Of a stretch of DNA of 64,000 nt, positions 51,101 through 63,600 are shown one piece after another. This stretch comes from Trochalopteron elliotii. Its lineage: Eukaryota; Chordata; Aves; Passeriformes; Leiothrichidae. The notes beneath the pieces were generated by a model. It worked only from the letters and a program-made list of their open reading frames with translations, was not told the DNA's origin and did not search any database. The first letter of the stretch is position 1. Every line of letters begins with the position of its first letter. The stretch spans positions 1,970,500-2,034,499 of the forward strand of contig JANPWX010000030.1 in assembly GCA_024734555.1 (NCBI GenBank), written 5' to 3'. The position numbers and the translations under genes are program-made.

Positions 51101-51580
51101 CTAATGGAAACAAAAGGTTTTTTCTCCTTACACAAATCAGCCAAAACCCAGAAATATCTCTATCCCGTTGAAAATGAACAAACAAACAAACAAACATAAC
51201 AAAACATATCAAAAACCAAAATTAACCATCCAACTTTACCCAATATCCACTTACCCAATGTACAGTTTTAGTCACAGACATGAAGACTCAAACCACTTTA
51301 CTAAGAGTCAGAATGAAAACATCCCATGTTATCTTTTTCGTCTTAGCCTGTTGGGAGATGCAAGTTAGGTAACCTTACTCTTTTTCACTTAAAACATGTA
51401 AAAACACAAGCTATGCCATTCTCTCTAAAACCTCTGAGTCTGCCACAGCACAAACACAGCCAAGCAACCAGCATCACTTGCTGCCATGGTAAACTGGAAG
51501 CAGGTTTTTACCCGCATTGGTGGGATGGTTTATTCAGTGGCAGACTTCTGATCTTCACTTAATTTCCTGCTAATCACCCT
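48180..51580. other. Unique sequence, no gene recognised
   Basis: AT-rich sequence with a T run at 50035-50044, a short (TA)n at about 50737-50748 and a GATTT triplet-copy run near 49569-49585. No exon or mobile element is recognised. Confidence 0.6.
51176..51195 (+). repeat. (AACA)n microsatellite
   Basis: Five perfect copies of a tetranucleotide (AACA/ACAA register) in otherwise A-rich sequence. Confidence 0.85.
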
Positions 51581-51656
51581 TGCTTGCGGAGCCCAGACTG
51601 GCTGGATGCACAGGTCGCAGAGTTGCTGCCAAGAGCCGGGAGCTGCTCAGCTTCCT

Positions 51657-51670
51657 ACACTAGGTGGCAT
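51657..51670 (+). promoter_or_regulatory. CTCF-like binding motif
   Basis: ACACTAGGTGGCAT matches the vertebrate CTCF core consensus (CCASYAGRKGGCRS) at all but the first and last positions. It sits in a local patch of about 150 bases (51588-51740) with more CpGs than the surroundings. CTCF sites of this type mark loop anchors and insulators. The plus orientation is that of the consensus as written. A single motif hit in 64 kb is only modest evidence. Confidence 0.4.
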
Positions 51671-51763
51671 GGAAGGACCAAGTTTCGCCACCCCCAGCAC
51701 TGTCCGATGCCAAATGACGCTCTTATGTGTCTTGCGATCTCTTTTCCTTGTGCTCTGCAGAAA

Positions 51764-51815
51764 TATTTATTTATTTGTTTGTTTGTTTGTATAGTTATTT
51801 ATTTATTTATTTATC
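51764..51815 (+). repeat. (TTTA)n/(TTTG)n microsatellite
   Basis: Tetranucleotide units TTTA, then TTTG, then TTTA again after a short ATAG interruption. It lies about 95 bases downstream of the CTCF-like motif. Confidence 0.9.
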
Positions 51816-52689
51816 TAATCACCTGGCAGAATTTAATCCGGATAAATGCTGAAGTTCTTCTTGGAGGGGTTCTCTTGTGACTTGTCCATTCTGACGGAGT
51901 GGCAGCTCTTCAATGTCCTTGGTGATTTTCCCTCTCAACTAGTCCACACTTATTTTCAGCACATTTATACACCCTAACTCTGTACCTTACTAAGTTAAGT
52001 CTCGGGTTTCCCATTAGTTCTCCTCATTTCCCCATTACTCTGTTTGGAGAAAAAACAGCACTTTGAAATTTTGCAATTCACAGGGCAGGAACTTGGCACC
52101 CTATGTCTGAAAACACATTTTTAGCGCTGCAGAATCAGATCAGTTTTGATGTTTCAAATAATCAGGATTCTCAAAGAGGTCAGTTTGATTCTTACATTGC
52201 TCAACTACTGAGCTGATTACTGCAAATTATTGACCCTATAAAGCAATCAAGCTGGATTCATCAGTGCTGTCAGTGGCAAGGGCAGCGTTGCTCAACACTG
52301 GGATTGCACTAAGAGCACAGCATGTTCAGCTACAGTCCTGCTGCAGCCCTCCTAATCCTTACTCCTATCCCACCACGGATACAGATGTACAATGAAGAAT
52401 GTCCCAGTGAGCTCAGGATGCCTACATGGCCCTAAACCATGTGGATGAGAACACTTAGAGCATGGTCATTAACCTGTATTGTTGCCTCTCCACTGTCACT
52501 ATAAAGTACCTGATTTCTACCTGGCAGTTTCCAATACCATCTGGATGCAACACCATTCCCATTACCTCACTGTTCTCCCAGCATGTTACTTAACAGCTTT
52601 CCAGCAAATAAACCCTGCCCATGCACCCATCTCCCCACGCCCCAGCCCTTATATGTAATTTGCCTTCCATTGCCTGGGGCAACAACAGG

Positions 52690-52738
52690 GAGTAGATTAT
52701 CTTTTGAGGTGTTTTCCATCTCTGTTTTCTATGATTCC
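52690..52738 (+). mobile_element. CR1 LINE 3' end remnant
   Basis: The order AGTAGATTATC, TTTTGAGGTGTTTTCCATC and TTCTATGATTCC follows the last 50 bases of avian CR1 elements (TAGATGATCT..., GGTCTCTTCCA..., ATTCTATGATTC). It is diverged and very short, so the call rests on the order of three landmarks. Confidence 0.5.
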
Positions 52739-52739
52739 C

Positions 52740-55700
52740 TGGGGACAGGCTTATCTCTAAAGTAACATCTTGCAGGATTCCAGGGTTACACTGGCGAACG
52801 TGTTAAGGCCAGAAACAGGGAGGGAGATGCCTGGTATTAATAGCAGAGGCATGGCTTTTCAAAGTGGAAGACTTTCCCATTATGTGAATGACACTGAATA
52901 ACTCAGGTTTTTTTCAGCTTCAGATTCAGAATTCAGGTCTCAAGACTATTTACTGTAATTTTTAAATCTTGTTCTGCAGCTCCAGCAATTTAACTCTGTC
53001 TTGCCCTGATTTCTGCTCTCATATTCATATGATTTGTGATTTTTCTAGCTTCTTCCTCCCTGATGTACTGAGCTGGCAAACTTCTTCTATGCCTGTCCTG
53101 ACCTTCCATGACCCTTTCCAGGATACCAGGAGAACCAGAGAGGCCACCTGTATCAGGAGTAGAAAAAGGAAAAAAAAGAAAAATGCCTGAAAGCAGGTTG
53201 AAACCAAGAAAGGTTAGGGTCAGGCACAAAGCTCAAAAGTATGTTTCAACCTAGTTTTGCTTCAAGGAGATGTCCAACAAATACACCCTCTGGCCATTAT
53301 AAACATCTGTATTTCATCTCTTGTTATACAGTAATAAGCACCACCAATTTCAGTTTCCATGGCACCTACTAAGTATACTTCCTGGAGGATAAGGGTTCCT
53401 AAGAGGAGCTACAGACTACAGCACTGTCAGTACTTGGCACAGAGCAGCTCTCTGTGCAGCACAGAAGGAAGAAGGCAATACCACCACACAGTTCTCTCCT
53501 GGTTGCATACCTCCCTGTGTTTCAAAATAATACATAAAACCTCCAAGTAGCTTCAAGGAAGACCCATGAACAAACTAAATGAAATCATGCCTTTTGGGTG
53601 ACTGCACAGCAACATGTCCTCAGTTTCACCAGCGCAGGTGTAAACGAGAGACAAAAATTACACACAGAGCACAAACACATGACAGTGTGAAACACTATAA
53701 AGTTTTAATTGCCACTTATTTGGTTAAGCCTTTCATAACTCTCTGCTGGTGAGTCCTGAGCAATGTGGTCATTCCATTCTCAGGCTCATAAAAATTTACT
53801 GCACGCCTTCACGTGTTCTCCCTATATAGCTCCACTTTATTTCACTGGCAAAATAAGGCCAGCTGGAGCTGCAGCTCTGATTAGCTGAATGCTTGGGATG
53901 CAGAATGCAGTCCCCAGAATACATCATATTCATGGTAATATTCTGACTGTAAAAAAGGCTTGACTTTTTAAGCTTCTCCAGAGATGCAGATAAATGTAAT
54001 GTGTCAGAAATAGGGACCACCTACACATCAGATCACACTTACAAGGATAATGTATGCAGGCGTATGAAATTGCCAAGGAATGCGAAGCCACACAGAAAGA
54101 GGTACTTCCCCAGGCTACTGATTGGTTTATTCCACATTTCACTGACTTTATTAGGCAGCTGAGTGACATTTGGTATCATCAGAACCACCTGAAGGGATGA
54201 AATTTAACTGTTCTTGGATAGCCAGCACTAGGGACATTATGATTTTAAAATACTTCAAAAGACAAAGTGAGAAGCAAACAGCATTGCACATTCATACCTG
54301 CTTATTTCCAAATCATAATCAAAACATAATCCAGTGAATATAAGTTTCCTAGTAGAGACACTGAAACAGCTCCATTAATTGTTAAGATTCCAGTTATTAT
54401 TATTGCCAAAGCACTTTTACAGGGAGGGATTTGAAACAGTTTTCTGAAGGGAAAGAAAAGAAAGAAGAAATGCAGCTCTGTGACTCAGAGGTGCAATTGA
54501 AATAAAAATCTAAACATTGTCACAAGTGGCACCACTGAAGCCCAAAGCAAAATGCTACATCTTGGAAATTTCCAGAGGATCTCGGAAAAATTCAGTGCTT
54601 TTAAACAAAGAGCAGCAAAATGAAAAGAATGTCAAAAGAAGAACTTGGAAAAAAAATTGAGTAGTTAAAGCTAAATCATTACTATTTCTACAGGCCAGAG
54701 AGCAGCAAAAAATGATTGATACACAGCTTGGTACTGCAAACTTGTACTTCACTCTTACTGCTACAGCTAAAGAGCAGAAGAAAGGAAGAGTGTGGGGCTT
54801 CTCATCATCAGTGTTCCTGGCAATTTCTCACTTTCCTCAATAAACCTGAACAAGATTCTTGTTGAAGTTCATCTGAAGACTCCTCAAACAAAAGTAGCCA
54901 GCTTTGCTTAATGCTGCTATGATCCTGTTTTGTAAGCCTTGGGAAGAAAGAGTAGGAATGGAAAAGGTGTAGTGGCAGCCCAGCTCCACCTCAGACACAT
55001 ATGTCCACAAGCATGGACTGTTCTGTTCAGATGCACCACATTCACAAGTTATTATGGTGATTGAAACCTTGGACAGCACAAACCATCAAGCTTCAGCCCT
55101 GCACGCTCTGCAGTGTGGCTGCACTTCCCAGGTGAGTGTTCCAGTCCCCTGGGCATTATCCTCACTCTTGTTCTCAGCACCTGGAGGTGCTTGCAAGGTG
55201 CTACCAGGGATATAGGGTTGCCTAGTGTCTTAGGACACTGTGCTGGGGAGCACTGGGCACCCACTCAAAGCTCTGGTGCATCCTTTAGAGGCAAATCAAC
55301 CTTGCAGATTAATGTCCTACAAATTCCAATGCAGTTGCTGAATCTCCTTAGGTACTACACTTAAAGCCATGCTCCTTAGAATAAAGTACTTTTAACAGGA
55401 GCTGAAGCAGAAAACAAATGTGAAAATGATTCATGCTTCTGGGAAGTGGCTGTCTGGCTTCTAGAGCATGTGGTAGTGAATGTAAAATGCTGTACAGGGT
55501 GGCTGTCTCATCAGGAGAGACCAAGGAGCAATGCTTCAAGCCTTGCACATGCACAATCATCTCGCAGGCTTCTAGTGAAAATACTGTCCTATGGCTCTCA
55601 GACTTCTTCAGAGACGGAAACTGAACCAGTTTCCCTCAAGCTTGATGCATGCTGGATGCTGCTGGATAATATATCCTCCCATAACAGCTTTTGTGAATCT

Positions 55701-57120
55701 AACATTTCTTTTTTTGGTCTGCAAGGACCTCAATCAAAACTTTTTGAACACTTTAGATGTTCTGAGATTTTGCTTCATCAAGAAACAAAGTTTTTATAAT
55801 TTTTAAGAAGTTGCTTTTTGTCTTAGAATGAGGGTGTGAGCTGGCATCTGAGCCAAAAAAATCAGTGAAATGCACAGCTCTTTTGGTGGCAGATTGTTCC
55901 CTGTAGGAGGTCTCTGGTTGTTCTTCACATCTCATGGGTGTTACAGAAGTAGTTCTCAGGGAACTATAAAAAAGGAGAAAGGAAGGTTGTTTGGCATATT
56001 CAGAATAGCATGTTCATGTAATCAGAAGAAAATATTGCACAGAGTTCTGTGAATGGTACACAGATACTATGGGCAATTGGAGCTTTATACATTTATGTAA
56101 CTTGTAATTAATTAATTCAATTATTCAAAGAAAATTGCTTCACACCCCCACAAAATACCCTGTATCCTACTAAGGAGACAGATATGCCTGGTTTTACACT
56201 CAAGTAATGTCACTTCCAGCAGAAGCTCATTTATTAAAATACCAGAATACTGTTGTATGATGCCTATCGTAACACCCACCTCCCACACACACAGGGCAGC
56301 ATGCGTCTTGTAACAAAGGAGGCATTCATAGTTATTATCTTGAAAGGTAGTAGGGGCGATGAATGCATTAAAGGGACCAGAGAAATGTTCACCAAAGAAA
56401 AGCTGAAATAGCTTAGGGGTTTTTTTGCTGGAAGTTGTGGTGCCTCCACATTTGCTATCCCAGGACCAACTTTCCCTCTCACTGCCAAGAACTTCGTTGA
56501 GCTTTGAACTTCTTCAGTTTTGCAGCTACCCAGAACTCTGAACCTAAACACTTCATTCTGTGCTTTCAAAAGGACCAAAACTAAATTTGGATCTCAGCTC
56601 TTTGGCTAGGGTGCTTTTTTGCTAAATTTCTTTGCAGCTTCAGCTGGACTGGTTACCCTTGGGGCATCTGCTGCTGGTTTAAGCTCTGTTGCAGGCAGGA
56701 GCAAGAGAGGGCCCCTGAGAGCCGCTTTGGTTTAGTTAGACAGGTTTGGTGACTGGATTCACTGCTCCTCTGCAGCAGGGTGCTAGCTGCACTGCATTTT
56801 TGGTTTTTTATCACTATAGCAGCCCTGAGTCTATTAATACGTATTTTGTGCAAAAAAGAGTCTGGCACTTTTAAAAAGGGAAAGGTGGTAGTGAAGAGAA
56901 TCTAAAGCTTCCAAACACACTCCCAACTATTACAAAAACTTTACCAAGATCTGCAAATTCTTGAGATGGAATTAAATAAAAAAATGAAAAAGCAGAACTC
57001 AACCTGAGTGCTGTCAGGTCATTCTATGCAAAATGAAATCTCCAATCTTACTTTCCTCTATTGCTTTTGTTGAATACTTTAAAAAGATTTTCAGTGAAGC
57101 AGTCTGACAAATGATGTTTT
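52740..57120. other. Unique sequence, no gene recognised
   Basis: No exon, RNA gene or mobile element recognised. There is an A/G-rich run near 53158-53184, an AT-rich TAATTAATTAATTCAATTATTC stretch at about 56105-56126 that offers homeodomain-type TAAT cores, and a palindrome AATACGTATT at about 56836-56845. Confidence 0.55.
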
Positions 57121-57123
57121 GGT

Positions 57124-57420
57124 TTAGGGGTCAGCCCTCCACAGTGGCCACCTGAAGCTGGCAACAGCCTGCTTGCTCAGCTGGTAGTTGAGGGTGCTCA
57201 ACAGGTTTAGCTGCCAAGTGGACAGCTCTGCTTGCTTAGCTCTGACAGTGTTATTCAGAGCAACCAGCCTCTGGTGTTGAAACTCACTAAGGTCCCTGGG
57301 ACCCAGCCTGGGCACAAGTGGCTTCCAAGCCGGAACAGCCAGATTGGGGGTTTTTCCATTAGTCACAGGACAGAGATCAGCAGTCATGGGGTTTGTGTAG
57401 GTTACACCTTCACCTTTCCT
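57124..57420 (-). other. Protein-like open frame of unknown origin
   Basis: A minus-strand frame open over about 99 codons, with ATG at 57385-57387 and TAA at 57124-57126. It translates to a well-mixed sequence. Its second half, about residues 39-80 from the ATG, includes HQRLVALNNTVRAKQAELST and WQLNLLSTLNYQLSKQ, which could form an amphipathic helix or short coiled coil. The first half is Pro-rich. An in-frame TGA lies just upstream. I do not recognise the protein and found no LTR or CR1 boundary next to it. It might be a decayed gene or retroelement fragment, or chance; the region is locally richer in GC, which lengthens random frames. Confidence 0.25.
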
Positions 57421-57520
57421 TCAGTGGGTTTAACTGAAGGGTTTAGCAGCCGACGCTTGCTTCATCTCAATGCCTTGTCCCGGCCAGTGCTTGCAGGAAG
57501 CAGGAAAACTTAACGCATGC

Positions 57521-57910
57521 TATATAAAGCAGCAGAAAGATACACATTGTGTAACAGATGTCTGTTGAAAGGAGATAAAGAGACAGCCTGATTTCTTTCC
57601 CTTTTTTTTTCGTTCGCCTGTGTCCTCATTCCCCTCCGCCTGCCCGCCTTGCTGTCTGGGGGAGGTTTCAGATTGCATTAGCGTTACCTCCCATGCCTTG
57701 GCTGCCCGGCGCACAGGCTGCGCTGCCAAGCCACCGCCGCTGGCCGCCGGGCAGCTGGTGGAGGGCCAGCCTCCGACAGGCGGGACAGGGACCTCTCAGT
57801 GACAGGGCCTGAGCCTGAGGGGTGCCAGAGGGTCTACAGGTAGACAGATCTGCTGGGGAGCAGAGCAGCTACACAGCATGGCAGCTCTTCCCATCTCTAG
57901 CTGCCGCTCC
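57521..57910 (+). promoter_or_regulatory. Candidate promoter: TATA box plus CpG-rich block
   Basis: TATATAAAG (57521-57529) on the plus strand is followed about 80 bases later by a GC-rich block with roughly 16 CpGs (57610-57910). The densest part is GCCCGGCGCAC to CCGCCGCTGGCCGCCGGG (57705-57750). GC is about 60%, far above the surroundings. A start near 57550 would give a 5' exon through the CpG block, and CTACAG/GTAGAC at about 57834-57845 is a usable donor. A 60-codon ATG-less frame (57620-57802) inside it is not convincing. The layout is like that at 5.2-5.9 kb. It may drive an unannotated transcript or be a distal regulatory CpG patch. Confidence 0.3.
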
Positions 57911-58830
57911 CGGTTCCCATAGGTAGGGTAGCTTTAGTAGCTCTCAAAGCTTACTGTTTCAACACATATTACCCCCAGTTAGAACTCGGTTCTCAGCAGG
58001 GAAAAGGTATCCTTCTTTTTTTTTCCCTCGGGGAACTTCGGAGTACTGTGCAATGCCTCTGGTATCTAACCTCATTAAAGGAGCTCATCTAATTCCACCT
58101 TACTGAGGAAACTCTCACCTCCCTCAAAGGCAATGATTCAAGATACTAATCAGTGCAACGAGGATGTCTGAGGGTTTTTCTATCTACTGCTTCAGTCTGG
58201 GCTATGCTTTTCCTTCCCCCTTTACTGTAGCCACAAACACTGTGCTCGCTTTGTCGAGTAAGGCATCCAGTCTCTTCTTGCATACAATGCCTCGGGTGTA
58301 TTTAAATTTAAGCCAAGTGCCAAATAATTAAAATGGACCCTGAGCACACCCAGAGGAGACTATTTTCTCCTTTCCCTACTCTTCCCTCTTTACTGGTCTC
58401 TGTTATTGCTTTCTCTGGTTTCTGTCATCATTTTCCTTTGCAGCCTTTTAAGATCTGAGCAGAGGAATACACCTCTCCTGAAGAAGAACCCTAAAAGAGA
58501 TACATTTGGCCCTGAAACATAGTTACAGCTGCTTCCCCGGCTGTTAAAGGGATGATATAGGATCACTCTCAGGATTCGGGGTATGTCTTAATAAGGTTTG
58601 TCCTAACAGTACAACAGTGGCTAAAGTCACTCAGTTCACATCTCTGGAGATATACTTACAAATCTCTGGTCTTGAAATTATGAGTCATGAAAGGACTGAC
58701 AGCAACCACACACAGAATACGGAGATTTTCTGAAAAACTGAGGACACTCCCACTTACTTTTCCTGATGGTGCCTGTCCCTGTCCTTCAGGCTGGCACAAC
58801 AAACCCTCGCCAGGACCAGTGAAAGATCTA
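57911..58830. other. Unique sequence, no gene recognised
   Basis: A few CpGs continue to about 58045. After that the sequence is ordinary, with pyrimidine runs (for example T at 58015-58024) and nothing recognisable. Confidence 0.55.
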
Positions 58831-59242
58831 GAGAGTCAGTCCTATGAGAAGTGGCTGAGGGAGCTGGGGTTGTTTAGCCTGGGTAAAAGGAAGCTCAGAG
58901 AAGATGTTACCACTCTCTACAACCACCTGAAAGGAAGCTGTAGCCAGGTGGGCATCAGTCACTTCTCCCAGTCAACCAGAGACAGGACAAGATGAAATGG
59001 CCTCAAGATGCTCTAGGGGAGCTTCAGGTTGGACATCAGGAAGATCCTTCACTGAAAGGATGGAAAGGTATTGGAATGGGCTGCTCAGGAAGGTTGTGTG
59101 TCACCATCCCTGGAGGTGTTAAGGAAGCAATTGGACAAGGCACTGAGTGCTATGGTTTAGTTGACATGGTGGTGTTTGGTCAAAGGTTGGACTCCATGAT
59201 CTTGAAGGTCTTTTCCAACCTTAAGGTCTCTGTGATTCTATG
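58831..59242 (+). mobile_element. CR1 LINE 3' part, 5'-truncated
   Basis: About 410 bases with the full set of avian CR1 landmarks in order: GAGAAGTGGCTGAGGGAGCTG, GGTTGTTTAGCCTGGG, ACCACTCTCTACAACCACCTG, TTCACTGAAAGGATGGAAAG, CACCATCCCTGGAGGTGTTA, CTCCATGATCTTGAAGGTC, CTTTTCCAACCTTAAGG and the terminal GATTCTATG. A residual frame at the 5' side still reads like the part of CR1 upstream of its 3' untranslated end (KRKLREDVTTLYNHLKG). The copy is 5'-truncated and cannot move by itself. It gives the best evidence that the host is a bird or reptile. Confidence 0.96.
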
Positions 59243-60580
59243 AATTATTGCTAACAACACTGAACCACCTCCAAAAGGTTATTATTAAAAGTCATTCATT
59301 ACATTAATTTGCAACCCTCATTTAACGTCAGCAGACATTTATCTTTCAGCCTAGGGGGTTATGCTAGCTCCTGCAAGCCAAAGCCCAATCATAACAAGTG
59401 TTTCAGGTTGTAATTACAGGGTGATTTCCAATGATACCAACTGCCTATTTTGCCTCCATACATTTTCAAGTCCAAAGGTTACTTCTCTATTTCAATTCCT
59501 GAATGTCTACACAGGGGGGAAAAAAGATCTAATAAACAGATAAATTAATGGAAAGAAAATAATAAATTTCGAATAATAAATTAACTGGACAGCCTGTGTC
59601 TGTACTCAGTGCAGAGGAAGAAATGGAGGTTGGCTGAGATGGGCTCAAAGAGTTCTCTTGAAAGGCAAGGGGATCTCTTCAGCAGCAGGACACCCTCTCT
59701 TTCCTTAGGAGGGGAAAGGAGCAGCATATTTTCAGGCTTCATTCCTCATTTCTTTGAGGCTGATAAGTTGAAATCAGTTCATATTCCTCCCACATTTCTC
59801 CTCCTACACAGTATGTTAAACTTTCTTCACTCAAAAAATTATGCCTGTTACTTCCCCAGCCCCATCCAGCACCCTTCAGAGGAGGGGAAGATAGCTCAGT
59901 GCGCCACTTAGGCAGAGGCTTAAAGCTAAATAAGCAGCTAAGTGCTTGGCTGGGTCAGGAACCTCTTAGTTTGCATAAACATGCTTTTGCAGGTGTTTGA
60001 AGAGATTTAGGATGCTGTCCTGACCAAGTTCCTTCACAATTCCTAAGCACAGAGCTAGAATCTCTGAAAATACTTTTATGAGGTTCTTTTTTTATTACTA
60101 TTTCTAAAAATAAATCTAGGTGAAATTATATTTCAAGAAACAAGCACAGGAACTGAGATATTCTTATTTACACAACAGTTAATGAGATGCAACATAATGA
60201 AATGCTAGGTTAATGGAGGAGGACACCATTATGAATATAAGCACTGCTGAAATATTTTTTTATGTATGTTTTCTGATCAGTATGTACAGTTACATTTAAC
60301 CCAAGCCAAATTTCAGGAATGCAATAATTTCCATTGAAAATAACAGTGTTTCACATTGGGTTTTTTAATGGTTATGTCATTTTTTGATAAACACACTGTT
60401 GAAGGACTACCAGAAAGAAAATATTTTACCTAGAGAAGGAATGTTGACCCTATGCCACAACAAGAGACAATTAATTGTTATGTCAGAGAATAATTACTTT
60501 TCTTGGTTGTATACTAAGAATTATAATTTTTTCTAAAACCTGCCCCATATGCTCCTGTATTCATATCAACTACCAGATAA
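59243..60580. other. Unique sequence between CR1 copies
   Basis: AT-rich sequence with no recognised gene or repeat. Confidence 0.6.
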
Positions 60581-60581
60581 T

Positions 60582-60640
60582 GTGTTGGACACGATAATCT
60601 TGAAGGTTTCTTCCAACCTAGTAATTCTGTGATTCTGTGA
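60582..60640 (+). mobile_element. CR1 LINE 3' terminal fragment
   Basis: The stretch GTTGGACACGATAATCTTGA, then GGTTTCTTCCAACCTAGT, ends in two copies of the octamer ATTCTGTG (60624-60639), the tandem unit that terminates CR1 elements. Only about 60 bases of the 3' end are present. Confidence 0.85.
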
Positions 60641-60644
60641 TAAA

Positions 60645-63600
60645 TAACTTTTTTTAGCCCTAAGGAAAACTCTAAGGAAAAAATTAAACTGCCTAGAAAG
60701 TGGAAATAATTGCAAGAAATTTTTGTTAACTATAGGCATAAGGAATGTGGTCAGACGTAGGAAGCACATCCGACAAGATGGTCCCAGCCTATTTAAAGGT
60801 TGTGGAATGCACCCCTCCCTTAGAGAAACAGTTGACAAGCGGCCAAAACTCTGTATTGCAAATCCTCCAGCCATGAATAAATCAAAGGAAATTCCAAGAA
60901 ATAACTTAAGGCAGCTTAAGTGACTTATTTTGCTATAGTAACTGCAAATTCTCTGTGAAGATATATGGGATCTGCCACAAGTCAAAGGTCTTTAAGCCAC
61001 CCTCAGTAGTTATTATGGCTCTGCTGCTAAAAACATGTTGTATTGAAACCAAGCATGTCTGCATGGATCTGATGAGGTTCCCGCTGGAGACTCCATGAGC
61101 TAATCAGAGTGAAATGGCCAGTAGGCTGCACTGTTGGTCTGGGAACACCAGGTAATTTTATTTCAGGGGTATTTATGTGGCTGGGGAAAATCTTTCCCTC
61201 CTAGGGAAGGGACCTTGGGACTGCATTCAAGGAAATGCATTCCTTGGAGTAGCACACTTATTAAGCAGGCTTTAGCAAGCCAACCTAACCACTACCACCC
61301 GGTAGGGGCTCTGCTCTGCCCTGAGCAGTTAGTGCCTGGAGCCATGCAGGGAGCTTCGGCTAGGATGACTGGCTGGCAAAAAGCAAGTGTTTCCTGAACA
61401 TTGACTGTTTCATTTACAAAGAAGGTGCAAAGATCTGTTTCACTGAATGGGGAAGGAGCAATCCGGAAAGCCTTGTAACTTACAAGAAGAAATGGGATGT
61501 GCCCAGTCCCAAAACCATGGTAGTTCACTCTGAGGACAGATAAGCCTCAATGAACTCTTCCCCCATCCCGTGGGATGCTGCAGTGGGTGAGCTGCCAATT
61601 CTTTGTAAACTCATGAAATAACTGTAGGTTCAAAACCATCTCCGCAAATGCCTTTATCAGATCTGGTCAAAAATTTTATTACTCTCAGAGTCTCCTGTCT
61701 CCTTCATGGAAAAACTTCCAACCATTTTGTAAGTAGTTGGCTGCTGACAGCAAATATTGATTGCCTACTTCTGCCTCAATCAAGCAAAGGTTTACACACA
61801 TCAAAACCAAAACAAAACAAAGCAAAACCATGATCCATTGATGGTCCCATGAGATACAGCTGCACAAGGGCCACTCTTGTCTTACATGTATCCTTTTCTG
61901 TAACACAAACATCACCTCTGCTGTGCCAATGCTCTTTACCCTGCCTGCATTTTACACAGTTCTATATGTGATGGCAAATCACTAAGTGACTGCATTGAGT
62001 CTGTGGTCTTGGGAAGTTTTTAAGCAGAATGCTGAGGGAAGCTGAGGGACAGGGTGAAGTTAGGCCACTTCCCATTTCGAAGGGAGACATTTTCATCTCT
62101 TTGAACTTTGTGGCTGTCTTATAAATGGTGATCTATCAAATCTACTGACTCACTTTTTCTTTTGGGTTTGTCATAGCTTTATTTTATAAAGCATATAAAA
62201 TGTGTGGATCAAAGATATTGCAGAAACAAGTAGGAATCTATAACCAGTGAGACCCTCTGATAGTTAAAATTTAAAATTCATCCTAACCTGGACTTCAAAA
62301 TCAAATTTGGTTAATGATTGTTTTTTCATTTTTCCCCTCTTTGATAGAATGCTATTTCAATATACAATTAATTATATCTTCTTCTTTCTAAGGCAAAACC
62401 ATTTTACCACAGCAGACCATTTGCTTACAAACTATTTGCTTGATGCTTTCACATAGAAGTCCTTTTTTCTGCATTTAGGACATGAATCAACAGCAAAGGA
62501 ATCTGCTGTTCCAGTTATTTAGACATTATTTTTCAAGCTTCAAAGCTCCACTTTCTAAATTTCTCCAATTTCCGCAGATCTGAATAGATGCACAGCTCCA
62601 TGTGACATTCTGCACCTAAGACTAATATGAGGCTTATTCTGGGTCTCTTATCTTCCAGTATTGCTCTGCATGACATTTGTCACTATAGTTATGTCATAGG
62701 TGAGCCAGTACTCATATTCCTGTGCAATTCCCAGGTGTTATTACCGCATTTCAGTGCTCAAATTCTCATTCTCAGAGCATCTCACATCTTCCTTCTTTGC
62801 CCATTGTATTGGGGTACAATTCCCTCAAGTGGCATACCCTAAGCTTTTGGGGTGTTCTGTTGCAAACATCCTCAACCTTGTGGAAGTCCTTGTATGATCT
62901 TTTTTTTCCTCATTGCACCCAATTGATCCACTTGCTTCAAGTTTCTGAAGTATTGCCAATTTCCATGGGCTTACTGAGCAAATATAGATTCAAATATAAA
63001 GTCTTCACAATATGACAGCACAATTTTGGATCCTTCTTTCCCTCATGTTTATTTCATTGAAAATTGCCCTTGCCAAGTTTGGAGTTATGAGCTGCTGTCT
63101 GACATGAGGCTCCTTCCACTGCCACTGGGCTGCTGCAGGGATCCACTGGTGCATTGCACATACTCACGGCAACTCCACTCAATCCCATTCTCACTGCTTT
63201 TGCTATGAAAGGCAAAATCTAGCTCAATATCTAATAGTTGTCCGGAGTCTGTTTATCCTGCAAATCCATGCTAAAATAGATTAATATTCCACCCAGCACT
63301 GTTTCATGAGAAGTGAGACCCACAGGAAAACTACCTTTTCCTGGGGTCCAGGCAGACCTCACAGAGTTTCACTTCCCCAGGGTTTTAGGGGAGAAATGAA
63401 CATTTTCGTTTATGTATTAACTATTCATGGATACAAGTATGGTGTGTAACCAAACATGAAAAAATTAGCAGATACATATACATAATTTTCCTGTCGTTTT
63501 GTTTACCTTTTATTTTAAGCTTCAATTAAATTCCAAGGACAAACATCTTCACTAAACAGCTTTTGTCTCTAGCCTCTTGTCTCACGCACTCTCTTGGGTG

